Position numbers and translations under genes: made by a program
Shown: piece after piece, positions 1 through 10,557 of the stretch
Layout of the letters: each line of letters opens with the position of its first letter
How positions within the stretch are numbered: position 1 is the first letter of the stretch
Source of the DNA: Myxococcota bacterium
Lineage (GTDB): Bacteria; Myxococcota_A; Polyangia; Polyangiales; JANWZI01
NCBI GenBank assembly: GCA_025054695.1
Contig: JANWZI010000004.1
Location: 1-64,000, forward strand
Length of the DNA: 64,000 bases
Direction of reading: 5' to 3'
The notes under the pieces: model-generated
What the model saw: the letters and a program-made list of their open reading frames with translations, nothing else
What the model was told of the DNA's origin: nothing
The model's database searches: none

Positions 1-82
1 GGGCTACGTCGGGGACATCGCCGATGCAGAGCGGGCGCTCGACCGCGTTGCGGCGATGACGTGGGGCCTGCTGCGGCGGTGA
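1..82 (+). CDS. Four-helix-bundle protein, 3' end only
   Basis: The window begins inside this gene; only about 26 codons and a TGA stop are present, read in frame from base 2. The peptide starts GYVGDIADAERALDRV and ends in a Trp-Gly-Leu-Leu-Arg-Arg tail. This matches the last helix of the neighbouring gene at 151-471 (GYVEAGSVAAVLERLD, then LWKL), so the two are probably paralogues of the four-helix-bundle family that includes the 23S rRNA intervening-sequence protein (PF05635). The family is structural and poorly understood. The two genes converge on repeat array A. Family assignment rests on the similarity to the neighbour, so it is moderate. Confidence 0.55.
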   Translation, partial: GYVGDIADAERALDRVAAMTWGLLRR

Positions 83-84
83 GG

Positions 85-140
85 CGGACTCGGACTCGGT
101 CGTGGACTCGGGGCTCGGCCTCGGGCTCGGGCTCGGGCTA
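85..140 (+). repeat. Hexanucleotide array A (TCGGNC)
   Basis: About nine degenerate units of TCGGNC fill the space between the two convergent four-helix-bundle genes. The fifth base of the unit varies (A, G, T or C) while the rest is mostly kept. The array ends a few bases before the stop codon of the gene at 151-471. Confidence 0.85.
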
Positions 141-150
141 GGCCGCCGCA

Positions 151-471
151 TCACCGCGTCAGCTTCCACAGCACCGCAATGCAGTGGTCCAGACGCTCCA
201 GCACCGCTGCGACCGAGCCCGCCTCCACGTACCCCCACGCCTCCGCCAACCGCAGCGCCGCGCGCACCTCGTTCGCGCTCCCGGCAGCCACACGCAACTG
301 CTCCCGCCGTCGCGCTCCACGCACGTACACGCTCTCCGAAACGTTCAGCAGCATGCTGCTGCCGGCGCGGCGCAACTGGCGTCCCAGGTCGCGGTCGGCG
401 CGCTCGATGGCGCCGAGCAGGGGACGGATCTCGGCGAGGGTCTTCAGGGTCAGCGACTCGAGGTGGAACAC
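151..471 (-). CDS. Four-helix-bundle protein (23S rRNA IVP family)
   Basis: This complete 106-residue protein begins at a GTG codon (469-471) and is all helical in appearance. It has an N-terminal helix with Leu/Glu heptads, a central segment RRAGSSMLLNVSESVYVRG and a C-terminal GYV...LERLD...LWKL helix. That pattern and the length match the four-helix-bundle family (PF05635; 23S rRNA intervening-sequence proteins and the Avd-like proteins of diversity-generating retroelements). No reverse transcriptase or rRNA gene is in the window, so neither role can be assigned. A possible GGAGG ribosome site lies at 483-487, inside the left arm of the inverted repeat at 482-612. The gene is bracketed by arrays A and B and has a truncated relative at 1-82, which hints at a mobile or duplicated cassette. 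Confidence 0.75.
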   Translation of the reverse strand: MFHLESLTLKTLAEIRPLLGAIERADRDLGRQLRRAGSSMLLNVSESVYVRGARRREQLRVAAGSANEVRAALRLAEAWGYVEAGSVAAVLERLDHCIAVLWKLTR

Positions 472-481
472 GGGGTGCTGT

Positions 482-612
482 GCCTCCGGGGCCCGAGAGA
501 GCCGGGCCCTCGCCCCCGCCCCGTCAATCGCGAAAGAAGCGTGACAGCGCAGTTTGCTGGCACGGCTTCTTTCGCGACTTTGGGGCGGGGCCCGGCGAGC
601 GGGCCCGGAGGC
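482..612. repeat. Long imperfect inverted repeat
   Basis: The left arm spans about 482-543 and the right arm 561-612, with a loop of about 17 bases. The core CGCGAAAGAAGC (529-540) pairs perfectly with GCTTCTTTCGCG (565-576), followed by matching GTG/CAC on the loop side. The outer parts (GCCTCC, GGGCCCG, CCGGGCCC, GCCCC blocks) pair with small gaps. It sits between divergently read genes, so it is unlikely to be an ordinary terminator. It could be a palindromic mobile element or a hairpin that hides the ribosome site of the gene at 151-471. I saw no second copy in the window. Confidence 0.8.
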
Positions 613-665
613 ACCGGTGCCTGTGCGCGAGACGCTGACCCTGCTGACGCGCGCACCGTGTGCCC

Positions 666-770
666 GGGCTCAGTCTCGGCCTCGGACTCGGGCTCGGTCT
701 CGGTCTCAAACTCGGACTCGGTCTCCGACTCGGTCTCGGTCTCTGACTCGGACTGCGGCTCGGACTCCGG
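666..770 (+). repeat. Hexanucleotide array B (TCGGNC)
   Basis: About seventeen TCGGNC-type units with single-base variants (TCAAAC, TCCGAC, TCTGAC) lie upstream of the S9 peptidase. The intergenic stretch 472-840 holds only this array and the inverted repeat at 482-612. Confidence 0.85.
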
Positions 771-840
771 CGCGGCCCGCCAGCCGCCGATCGCGCCGTG
801 CACACCCCGACGGACTGCCGTGGCATGCTCCCGCGCCGCC

Positions 841-2919
<2,079 letters not shown>

Positions 2920-3533
2920 AGGCGCGCTCGAACGCCCGCCACGTTTCGTCGTTGAACAGCACGAACCGTACGGTCTCGACGTTCCACGCGCGTTCGTACA
3001 GCACGTCCATCGCGATGCGCGCGGCCTCGTCGAGCGGATAGCCGTAGACCCCGCACGAAACCGCGGGCAGCGCGATCGATCGCGCGCCGTGCACGGCCAC
3101 CAGTTCCCGTTCGAACAGCGCGAGCGAGGACCGGAACGCCGAGGCGAGCAGGCGCGCATCGTCGGGGCGGCCGCGGTAACGCGGCCCCACGGTGTGAATG
3201 ATCCAGCGCGCCGACAGCTCGAAGCCGGGCGTCAGCCGCGCCTCGCCGGTGGGGCAGCGTACCCCGGGTCGTACCTCCGGCAGGGCGCGGCACGCCTCGA
3301 GCAACCGCGGTCCCGCCGCGCGGTGAATCGCACCGTCGACCCCGCCGCCGCCGAGCAGCGTCTCGTTTGCGGCGTTGACGATCGCGTCGACGGTCTCGCG
3401 CGTGATGTCGCCCTTCGCGATTTCGATCTTCGGCATCGCGCGCGAGCATACCGCGCGCAGCGAGCGCGTCGCGTTCCCGAAACGGCACGCGCTCGGTTCA
3501 ACGCCTCGCGCCCGTCGTGGTACGTACGCCGTG

Positions 3534-4658
3534 ATGAGCCCCATCGACGCGTACGCCGCCGCGGGCGTCGACTACGAGGTGGTCGACCCGGTCAAACGCC
3601 TCGCCCAGCGCCTCGCCCTCGGCACCTTGCATCACGTCGCCGCGCGCGGTGGTCATACGGCCGACGAGACGCTCGGCGACAGCGCGTTCGTCTTCGAGGT
3701 CGGCGGGCGCTGGTTCGCGACGGTGACCGAGGCGCTGGGCACCAAGAACCTCGTCGCCGATGCGGTTCGCGCGTATACCGGCCGCACGTTCTACGACGCC
3801 ATCGCGCGCGACACGGTCGCGACCGTGCTCAACGACCTGGCGACCGTCGGCGCGCGCCCCCTCGTGCTCAGCGCGTACTGGGCCGCGGGCGCCCCCGAAT
3901 GGTTCGCCGACACGGCGCGCATGGAGGATCTGGTCCGCGGCTGGGCGGCGGCCTGCGAGCAGGCCCGGTGTGCGTGGGCGGGCGGCGAGACGCAGGTGCT
4001 CAAAGGAATCGTCGCGCCGGATGCGGCGGTGCTGGGCGGTTCGGCGACGGGCGTCATCGATCCGCCCTCGAGCCGGCTCGGCGGGCACCGACTGCGCCCC
4101 GGGGACGCCATCCTCGTCGCCCCCTCCACGGGCATCCACGCCAACGGCCTGACGCTCGCCCGGCGCCTGGTGGAACAGCTGCCCCAGGGCTACCGAACAC
4201 CGCTACCGGACGACGGATCCGGCCGCACCGTCGGCGAGGCTCTTCTCGATCCGCAGCCGCTGTACGGTCCGTTGCTCGAGACGCTCCTCGACGCCGGCGT
4301 CGCGGTCCGCCACGCCGTCCACATCACCGGCCACGGCTGGCGCAAGCTGATGCGCGCGCGCGAATCGTTCCGCTACGTGATCGATCGGATGCCCCCCGTG
4401 CCGCCCGTCCTGCGCTTCCTCGCGGACGTCGGACGCCTCCGGCCCGAGGAGGCGTACGCGACCTTCAACATGGGTGCGGGCTTCGCGCTGTTCGTCGCCA
4501 CGAGGGACGTCTCGCGAGCCAGCGCGGTCGCCGAAGGCGCGGGCCGACCGCTGCTGCACGTCGGTCACGTCGAAACGGGCCCGCGCTCCGTGGTGCTGCG
4601 GCCCCCCGGCATCGAGTACGGGGCCGAGGCGCTCGCACTGCGCACCGACGCCCCGTGA
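3534..4658 (+). CDS. purM: AIR synthase (PurM-like phosphoribosylformylglycinamidine cyclo-ligase)
   Basis: The 374-residue product begins MSPIDAYAAAGVDYEVV, which matches the PurM opening (Y..AGVD). It carries DTVATVLNDLATVGARPL, GGETQVLKGIV and STGIHANGLTLARRL, the ATP-binding and dimer-core segments of the AIR synthase superfamily. PurM makes aminoimidazole ribonucleotide in purine synthesis. The protein is somewhat longer than E. coli PurM (about 345 residues), and no other purine gene is adjacent, so a paralogue with another substrate is possible. It lacks the Cys/Sec loop expected of SelD. A GTG three bases upstream (3531) is an alternative start. Confidence 0.78.
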   Translation: MSPIDAYAAAGVDYEVVDPVKRLAQRLALGTLHHVAARGGHTADETLGDSAFVFEVGGRWFATVTEALGTKNLVADAVRAYTGRTFYDAIARDTVATVLNDLATVGARPLVLSAYWAAGAPEWFADTARMEDLVRGWAAACEQARCAWAGGETQVLKGIVAPDAAVLGGSATGVIDPPSSRLGGHRLRPGDAILVAPSTGIHANGLTLARRLVEQLPQGYRTPLPDDGSGRTVGEALLDPQPLYGPLLETLLDAGVAVRHAVHITGHGWRKLMRARESFRYVIDRMPPVPPVLRFLADVGRLRPEEAYATFNMGAGFALFVATRDVSRASAVAEGAGRPLLHVGHVETGPRSVVLRPPGIEYGAEALALRTDAP

Positions 4659-4719
4659 CGGGCCGGGCTCCGCCGCGTCATGGCGGCGGTCACGTTGATT
4701 GACGTAGCGGATGGGTGCC

Positions 4720-4865
4720 GCGAGGCCGAGGCCGAGTCTGTGACCGAGTTGAAGGCTCGATCAACCAACTTGACCGGAACAGGGAGGCCGTGTCCGAGCC
4801 AGTGCCCGAGACCGAGGCCGAGTCCGTGACCGAGACCGAGACCGAGGCCGACGCCGACGCCGAGT
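4720..4865 (-). repeat. Hexanucleotide array C (TCGGNC on the minus strand)
   Basis: Two blocks of GNCCGA-type units (about 4720-4747 and 4788-4865) are separated by a non-repetitive spacer containing ACCAACTTGAC (4764-4774). It fills the convergent space between the PurM-like gene and the cupredoxin gene. A similar motif, ACCAACCTGAC, follows array G at 33600-33610. Confidence 0.8.
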
Positions 4866-4889
4866 CGCCACCGGATCCCCGAGCCGACG

Positions 4890-5867
4890 TCAGCGCACGA
4901 CGATGGCGCCTTCGTACATGTCCATGCCGCAGGTGAGCCGCACGCGTCCGGAGGCGGGCATCGTCAAATCGATGGGCACGGCCTGACCGAGCGGCAGCTG
5001 CCGCCGAATCCCGAGCGAGGGAATGACCAGCTCCTGCCCGCAGCCCTCGTCGGTCGTGCGTGTCACGAGCAGCCGCACTGGCGCGCCGGCCGGCGCCGTC
5101 GCCTCCGCCGGTCGATACCCGGTCGCGTGCACCTCGATGCGGATCTCGGTCGTTCCGGGGGGAGGCGGGGCGATCGAGGGTGGGGCGGACGCGTCGCGAC
5201 CGCACGCGGCGCTGCCCAGTGCACACGCCACGGCGATCGAAGCGGTGGGCACCATGCGATGGCGTCGGTTTCGTTCCATGTCGCTCTCCTGGTTTGTCCG
5301 TTCGAATTGCGCACCGTTGGCCGAGTGCGCGTCCCTCTGCGTCGTCACGCTGCGTTGCGGAGCGGACGTTGAACCGGCTGACGGCTCCGTAGGTGGACGA
5401 TCCGTCTCGTCGACGTGCCCCACGATGCGCCCGCGCATCATGTCCATCGCGCACGAAAAACGAAGCTCTTCGCGATCGACGACGAGCGGAATCGAGACGC
5501 GTTCGCCGAGCGGCAGCGGCCGTTCGATCCCGAGGTCCCGCAGCACGATTTCGGTGCCACAGCCGGAGGCTTCGATGCGCTCGACGAGCAACGTCAGGCC
5601 GCTTCCCCGTCGCGCATGGATCGTCGAGGGGTGAAAACCCCGCGCATCGACGCGAACGAGCACGCGTCCGTGCTCGTCGGGGACGAGCTCCTGGGGCAAC
5701 GCGGGTCGCCGCACATCGCGGACCGCAGTGGGCCTCCGTGCGGGCTGCTCCTCTTTCTCTTCACGGCCACACGCGCACACGACGCTCGCGAGCAGCACGC
5801 CGAGCAGCCACCTCCGTGCCGTCGGTCCCCTCCATCCCATGCGCCATGCCCCTCGGCGGCCGTTCAT
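4890..5867 (-). CDS. Tandem cupredoxin-domain lipoprotein (two domains in one frame)
   Basis: One open frame of 325 residues encodes two related modules. Module 1 starts MNGRRGAWRMGWRGPT with a lipobox VVCAC. It has the cupredoxin features SGCGTEIVLRDLGI and CAMDMMRG. Module 2 begins at an internal ATG (5279) with its own signal sequence and lipobox GSAAC, then DEGCGQELVIPSLGI and CGMDMYEG. The Cys and Met pattern suggests periplasmic copper or silver binding. The ATG overlaps the cusA stop (ATGA), so it is the last part of the efflux operon. No stop separates the modules, so either a fused protein is made or a stop was lost. The internal start has a good ribosome site, so a separate 129-residue protein (4890-5279) is likely also made. 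Confidence 0.8.
   Translation of the reverse strand: MNGRRGAWRMGWRGPTARRWLLGVLLASVVCACGREEKEEQPARRPTAVRDVRRPALPQELVPDEHGRVLVRVDARGFHPSTIHARRGSGLTLLVERIEASGCGTEIVLRDLGIERPLPLGERVSIPLVVDREELRFSCAMDMMRGRIVGHVDETDRPPTEPSAGSTSAPQRSVTTQRDAHSANGAQFERTNQESDMERNRRHRMVPTASIAVACALGSAACGRDASAPPSIAPPPPGTTEIRIEVHATGYRPAEATAPAGAPVRLLVTRTTDEGCGQELVIPSLGIRRQLPLGQAVPIDLTMPASGRVRLTCGMDMYEGAIVVR
5277..5290 (-). promoter_or_regulatory. Internal ribosome binding site and start of second cupredoxin
   Basis: AGGAG (5286-5290, minus strand) stands six bases before an ATG (5277-5279) that opens a second lipoprotein signal peptide. This site decides that module 2 of the tandem cupredoxin frame can be translated on its own. 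Confidence 0.7.
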
Positions 5868-8800
5868 GACACGACCTGTGGGACGGCGCTGGCCTCGGGC
5901 GTCGGTCCACGTCCGCGCCGCAGCGCGCGGCGCACCTGCGCCCAGCGCCAGTACGTGTAGATCACCGGCAGAATCTCGAGCGTCAGGAACGTGCTCGTGA
6001 CCAGACCGCCGAGCATCGGCGCGGCGATGCGCTTCATGACCTCGGCGCCGGTGCCCGTCGCCCACATCAGCGGCAACAGCCCGACGGCGGTGGTCAGGAC
6101 CGTCATCAGCTTGGGCCGCAGCCTCTGCACCGTTCCCTCGCGGTGTGCCTCGACGATGTCCTCGAGCGACCGGATGCGCCCCGCGCGCCATCGTGCTTCG
6201 TAGGCGCGGTCGAGGTACATGACCATCACGAGGCCCGTCTGGGTCGCCAGCCCCACGAGGGCGATGATGCCGACCCAGACGGCCACCGACAGCCGGTAGT
6301 CGAGCAGGTACAGTGCCCAGATCGAGCCGACGAGCGCGACCGGCACCGTCGAGGCGACGAGCAGGACCTCGACGACGTTGCGCAGATGCGCGTACAGCAA
6401 GCCGAGCGCGATCAGCACGGCGAGCGGAACGAGCCACGCGAGCCGCTCGCGGCTCTTCACAAGCTGCTCGTAGCGGCCCGTCCATCGGATCTCGACACCC
6501 GATGGCACCTCGACACTTCTGCGAACTTCGTCGCGCGCGCGCGCAATGAACGAGCCGAGCGCCACCCGTCGCTCGTCGAAGTCCGCATAGACGTAGACCG
6601 CGAGTCGGCCGTCGTCGCTGCGGATCGCGACCGGCCCCTCGACCCGTTCGATCCGCGCGACCTCCCCGAGCGGGATGCGGTGGCGGCGATGGCCCGACTC
6701 GTCCGGCACGCCGACCGGGAGACGAACCGCGGCCAGGGCCTCGGGCCCCTCGCGCATCGCGCGCGGCAGCACGACGCGTACCGCGACGCGGCGGCGGCCG
6801 TCGACCACCGTCGTGGCGCGTATTCCTCCCACGGCCGCCTGGACCGTTTGCAGCACGTCCTGCACGCGCAGTCCGTGCTCGCGCAGCGCCGCGCGATCGG
6901 GCAGGACGTCGAGCGTCAGGCCACGGCCCACGCGCTCGGCGAGCACGCCACGTGCCCCCGGCACACGCGCGAGGGCGCGTTCGACGGCACGGGCGACGTG
7001 CTCGAGCTGCGAGGCGTCGTCACCGAGCACCTTGACGCCGAGCGGCGTTCGGATGCCGGTCGACAGCATGTCGATGCGCGTTCGGATGGGCATGGTGAGC
7101 GCCGGCACCCAACCGGGAAGCGCGGCCGCTCGAGACATCTGGGCGACGAGCTCCGCGTACGACAGCGGCCGCTCGTCGCGCCAGAGCGGTCGCAGCAGCG
7201 GCGCGGCCCAGGGCCATCGCGACCACCAACGCGGCTCGTGCACGGTCCGCCACCGCTCGCGCGGATGCAGCTGCACGACGGTTTCCACCATGTCGAGCGG
7301 CGCCGGGTCGGTCGCCGTCTCGGCCCGCCCCACCTTCCCGAACACGGTTTGCACCTCCGGAAACGCGCGCAGCGCGCGATCCTGCCGTGCGAGCGCACGC
7401 GCCGCCTCCTCGATGGACACGCCGGGCACGGTCGTCGGCATGTAGAGCAGGTCCCCCTCTTCGAGCGTCGGCATGAACTCCTCACCGAGCCGAGGCCACA
7501 GCGGCACCGCGCTCAGCACGGCGAGCACCCCGATGAGCACCGTCGTGCGGGGCCGGCGCAACGCGACGAGCACGAACGGCTCGTAGAGCCGCAGCAGCCA
7601 TCGCGACAGCGGGTGCTCCCGTTCGGGGCGAATGCGGCCGCGAACGAGCCAGCCGAGCAATGCCGGGCCGATCGTGATCGCGAGCAAGGCGGCCGCGAGC
7701 ATCGCGAACGTCTTGGTGGCCGCGAGCGGTCGAAACAGCCGGCCCGCTTCTCCGACGAGCCCGAAGACGGGCAGGAAGGAGACGGCGACCATCATCAGCG
7801 CGAAGAAGATCGCCGGGCCCACCTCCGTCGCGGCCTCGACGAGCACGGCCCGGCGGTCGGCCCCCGGTGGCGCCGTTTCGAGCCGCTTGTGGGCGTTGTC
7901 GACGAGCACGATGGCCGCATCGACCATCGAGCCGATCGCGATCGCGAGTCCGCCGAGCGACATCGCGTTGCTCGAGATGCCCAGCGCGGCCATCGGAACG
8001 AAGGCGGCGGCGACGCCCAACGGCAGCAACCCCACGGGCAGCAGCGCACTGCGCACGTGCCGCAGGAACAGCACGACGACGATCGCCACGACGATCAGCT
8101 CTTCGATCAGGGCACCCCGCAGCGTCGCGATGACACGGTCGATGAGCTTGCTGCGGTCGTAGACCGTGACGATCTCGACCCCCTCCGGAAGGGCGCGCTG
8201 CAGCTCCGCGAGGCGCTCGCGGACGGCCGCGATCACCGTCGAGGCGTCGGCCCCGTCGCGGGCGACGACGATCCCGCCGACGACCTCGCCGCGACCGTCC
8301 AGCTCTGCGACGCCACGCCGCGGCGCGGCACCGATCGTCACCTCGGCGACGTCGCCCACCGTGAGCGCCGCGCCGCTGGGACCGTGCACGTCGAGCGCCA
8401 CCGCGCGCACGTCCTCGACGCCACGCAAGCGCCCCCGGCCGCGGACGAGCACCTCGCGCCCGCCCATTTCGAACGCCCCGGCGCCCGCATCGAGGTTGGC
8501 CGAGGCCAGCGCCCCTGCGACGTCGGCGACCGACAGACCGAGCGCCTCGAGCCGCTCCGGAAGCACCGTGACGTGAATCTCCTGCTCGAAGCCGCCGACG
8601 GCGGCGACCTCGGCCACGTCCTGCACGGAGCGCAGCGAGGTGGCGACGAAGCGGTCGTGCAGCGCGCGCAGCTCGCCGAGGGTGTGCCGCCCGCCACGAT
8701 CGACGAGCGCGTACTGGAACACCCAGCCGACGCCGCTCGCTTCCGGCCCGAGTCGAGGTTGGACCCCCTCGGGCAGCTCCGACTGCACCTGCGCGAGCCG

Positions 8801-9157
8801 CTCGATGACACGGGCCCGGGCGCGCCCCACGTCCGCTTCCTCGTGCAGCACGAGCCAGACGAACGAGGCGCCGAAAACCGAGATCCCGCGCACCGAGCGC
8901 ACCTCGGCGAGCCCCAGCATCGCGCTCGACAGCGGCTGCGTGATCTGATCCTCGACGAGCGACGGGCTCTGTCCTTCCCACTCCGTGTACAGAATGATCT
9001 GGCGATCGGTCAGATCCGGGATCGCGTCGACGGGAACCGCGCGCATCGCGGCGTACGAGACGGCCGCGAGCAGCGCCCCGCCGAGCACGACCGGTACGGG
9101 ATGACGCGCCGAGGCGACGATGACGCGTTCGACCAGCGGCCGTCGCGCCTCGCTCAC
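5864..9157 (-). CDS. cusA: CusA/CzcA-type heavy-metal efflux RND transporter
   Basis: The product has 1097 residues, normal for the HME-RND family. It opens MSEARRPLVERVI, then a first membrane helix and the conserved PVDAIPDLTDRQI and TEWEGQSPSLVEDQIT. It also has a SNAMSLGGLAIAIGSMVDAA membrane block and a mirror-image second half ending in FLTLEILPVIYTYW. It pumps Cu/Ag or Zn/Co/Cd from the periplasm or cytoplasm through a tripartite envelope complex using proton flow. The start is GTG at 9157, overlapping the cusB stop (GTGA); the stop overlaps the next ATG. Neighbours with a heavy-metal-binding domain and cupredoxins favour copper or silver over zinc, but this is inferred. Confidence 0.93.
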   Translation of the reverse strand: MSEARRPLVERVIVASARHPVPVVLGGALLAAVSYAAMRAVPVDAIPDLTDRQIILYTEWEGQSPSLVEDQITQPLSSAMLGLAEVRSVRGISVFGASFVWLVLHEEADVGRARARVIERLAQVQSELPEGVQPRLGPEASGVGWVFQYALVDRGGRHTLGELRALHDRFVATSLRSVQDVAEVAAVGGFEQEIHVTVLPERLEALGLSVADVAGALASANLDAGAGAFEMGGREVLVRGRGRLRGVEDVRAVALDVHGPSGAALTVGDVAEVTIGAAPRRGVAELDGRGEVVGGIVVARDGADASTVIAAVRERLAELQRALPEGVEIVTVYDRSKLIDRVIATLRGALIEELIVVAIVVVLFLRHVRSALLPVGLLPLGVAAAFVPMAALGISSNAMSLGGLAIAIGSMVDAAIVLVDNAHKRLETAPPGADRRAVLVEAATEVGPAIFFALMMVAVSFLPVFGLVGEAGRLFRPLAATKTFAMLAAALLAITIGPALLGWLVRGRIRPEREHPLSRWLLRLYEPFVLVALRRPRTTVLIGVLAVLSAVPLWPRLGEEFMPTLEEGDLLYMPTTVPGVSIEEAARALARQDRALRAFPEVQTVFGKVGRAETATDPAPLDMVETVVQLHPRERWRTVHEPRWWSRWPWAAPLLRPLWRDERPLSYAELVAQMSRAAALPGWVPALTMPIRTRIDMLSTGIRTPLGVKVLGDDASQLEHVARAVERALARVPGARGVLAERVGRGLTLDVLPDRAALREHGLRVQDVLQTVQAAVGGIRATTVVDGRRRVAVRVVLPRAMREGPEALAAVRLPVGVPDESGHRRHRIPLGEVARIERVEGPVAIRSDDGRLAVYVYADFDERRVALGSFIARARDEVRRSVEVPSGVEIRWTGRYEQLVKSRERLAWLVPLAVLIALGLLYAHLRNVVEVLLVASTVPVALVGSIWALYLLDYRLSVAVWVGIIALVGLATQTGLVMVMYLDRAYEARWRAGRIRSLEDIVEAHREGTVQRLRPKLMTVLTTAVGLLPLMWATGTGAEVMKRIAAPMLGGLVTSTFLTLEILPVIYTYWRWAQVRRALRRGRGPTPEASAVPQVVS

Positions 9158-10557
9158 TTGTGCGCTCCGTGCGCCGTGGACGCGTTGGGCTCCGCGCCCG
9201 AGGCATCGCCGACGGGCGCGACCGTGTCTCCGACGGCGCGCAGCGCGCTCTCGGCGTCGAGGAAGAAGGCCGCGTGCGAGGCGACGCGTTCGCCCACGGC
9301 GAGTCCCCGGCGCACGTGGACGAGCGAGCCGACGCGTACGCCCGTCTCGATGCGGCGCGGCTCGAAGCGGCCCGGCGCCCGCTCGACGAACACGTGTTCG
9401 CCCTGGGCCGTCCAGAGCACCGCGTCGCGCGGGATGGCGATCCCGTGCAGCCTTCGCTCGAAGCGCACCCACACGAAGGCCCCCGGCGACAGGGAGCCGT
9501 CCGACGCGTCGACGCGCAGCCGCACCGGGCGCGTGCGCGCGGTGGGCTCGACCAGGGGCTCGAAACGCTCGACCTGCGCGGTCCACGAGCGCCCCGTACC
9601 GTGCGGCAGGCGCACGCGGGCCACCATGCCCGGTGTGACGAAATCGACGTGCGACTCGGGCAGGTCCGCGACGAGGCGCAGACGTTCCAGATCGGCGATC
9701 TCGTGGGTCGGCTGGCCTGGCGAGACGCTGGCCCCCTCGACGACGTCGACGCGAACGACGGTGCCCGTGCGCGGTGCCCCGACCACGATTTCGGTGAGGG
9801 GAGCCCCGTCGCGCTCGATCTGGTCGATGCGCGGCTCCGACAGACCGAGAGCGAGCAGGCGCGCTCGTGCCTGCGCGCGCAGCGTCGCGCCCGGCTCGCC
9901 GAGCACAGCGGCCGCCCGCACTGCGGAGACGAGCTCCGCCGTCGCCTCGAACAGCTCCCGGCTGCGAACAACGAGCAGCGGCTGGCCGCGTCGCACGCGG
10001 ACACCCGCCGTCGCCACCGGCAGCCGCGCGACCCATCCGCTCACGCGCGACTCGACCAGCACGCGCGCGGCGGGATCGACGATCACGACGGCCGGGGCTT
10101 CGAAGGCGTCGTCGAGGACGGTGGAGACCGCCGGCACGACCACCACGCCCAGTTCACGCAGCCTGTCAGGTGGCAACTCGACATCTCTGCGACCGGGCAC
10201 GTCCGCGGAGACGAGCGCACTGCCGTCGAGCGGACAGTGCCCCGGCTCGTTGCTGCGGATGGCGGGATGACGCGCGCACTGATACAGGGGAAGACTCGCC
10301 TCGGGCGCCGGCTCGATCCCGGACACCAGATCCATGCCGCAGATGGGGCAGCTGCCGGGACGCTCGGCGCTCACCTCCGGATGCATCGGACAGCGATACA
10401 CGAGCCCCCGCGCATCCGCCGTTCGCTGCGCCGCGTCCTGCGACAGGCCGATCCACAGCCCCATGCCGGCGAGGGCCGCGGACCCGAACACCATCGCCCA
10501 GCGTACGAGCGCGGCGCCGCGCAGCGCCCGCGAGCTCGGCCCCGCAGAATCGGTCAC
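9154..10557 (-). CDS. cusB: CusB-type periplasmic adaptor with duplicated heavy-metal-binding domain
   Basis: The 467-residue membrane fusion protein has an N-terminal membrane anchor (residues 18-38). A heavy-metal-binding domain YRCPMHPEV...CPICGMDL follows at 54-78. A second degenerate copy, YQCARHPAI...CPLDGSAL, lies at 92-116. Then come the lipoyl/barrel-sandwich and beta-barrel domains of HlyD/CusB proteins. It links CusA to the outer-membrane channel and may hand metal to the pump. Start GTG 10557 overlaps the upstream stop (GTGA). The second domain keeps only part of the Cys/Met ligands (Asp-Gly replaces Cys-Gly-Met), so it may have lost metal binding. Confidence 0.92.
   Translation of the reverse strand: MTDSAGPSSRALRGAALVRWAMVFGSAALAGMGLWIGLSQDAAQRTADARGLVYRCPMHPEVSAERPGSCPICGMDLVSGIEPAPEASLPLYQCARHPAIRSNEPGHCPLDGSALVSADVPGRRDVELPPDRLRELGVVVVPAVSTVLDDAFEAPAVVIVDPAARVLVESRVSGWVARLPVATAGVRVRRGQPLLVVRSRELFEATAELVSAVRAAAVLGEPGATLRAQARARLLALGLSEPRIDQIERDGAPLTEIVVGAPRTGTVVRVDVVEGASVSPGQPTHEIADLERLRLVADLPESHVDFVTPGMVARVRLPHGTGRSWTAQVERFEPLVEPTARTRPVRLRVDASDGSLSPGAFVWVRFERRLHGIAIPRDAVLWTAQGEHVFVERAPGRFEPRRIETGVRVGSLVHVRRGLAVGERVASHAAFFLDAESALRAVGDTVAPVGDASGAEPNASTAHGAHK

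Noticed and set aside
666..770. Serine-aspartate repeat (Sdr-like) surface protein
   Set aside because: The SD-like reading comes from the array only; no flanking signal or anchor domain in frame.
3534..4658. Selenophosphate synthase (SelD)
   Set aside because: The Cys/Sec loop at the N-terminus is missing; PurM features fit better.
6143..10270. Plus-strand open frame of about 1375 codons opposite cusA/cusB
   Set aside because: It is the antisense of well-supported efflux genes; composition is that of a mirror frame in GC-rich DNA.
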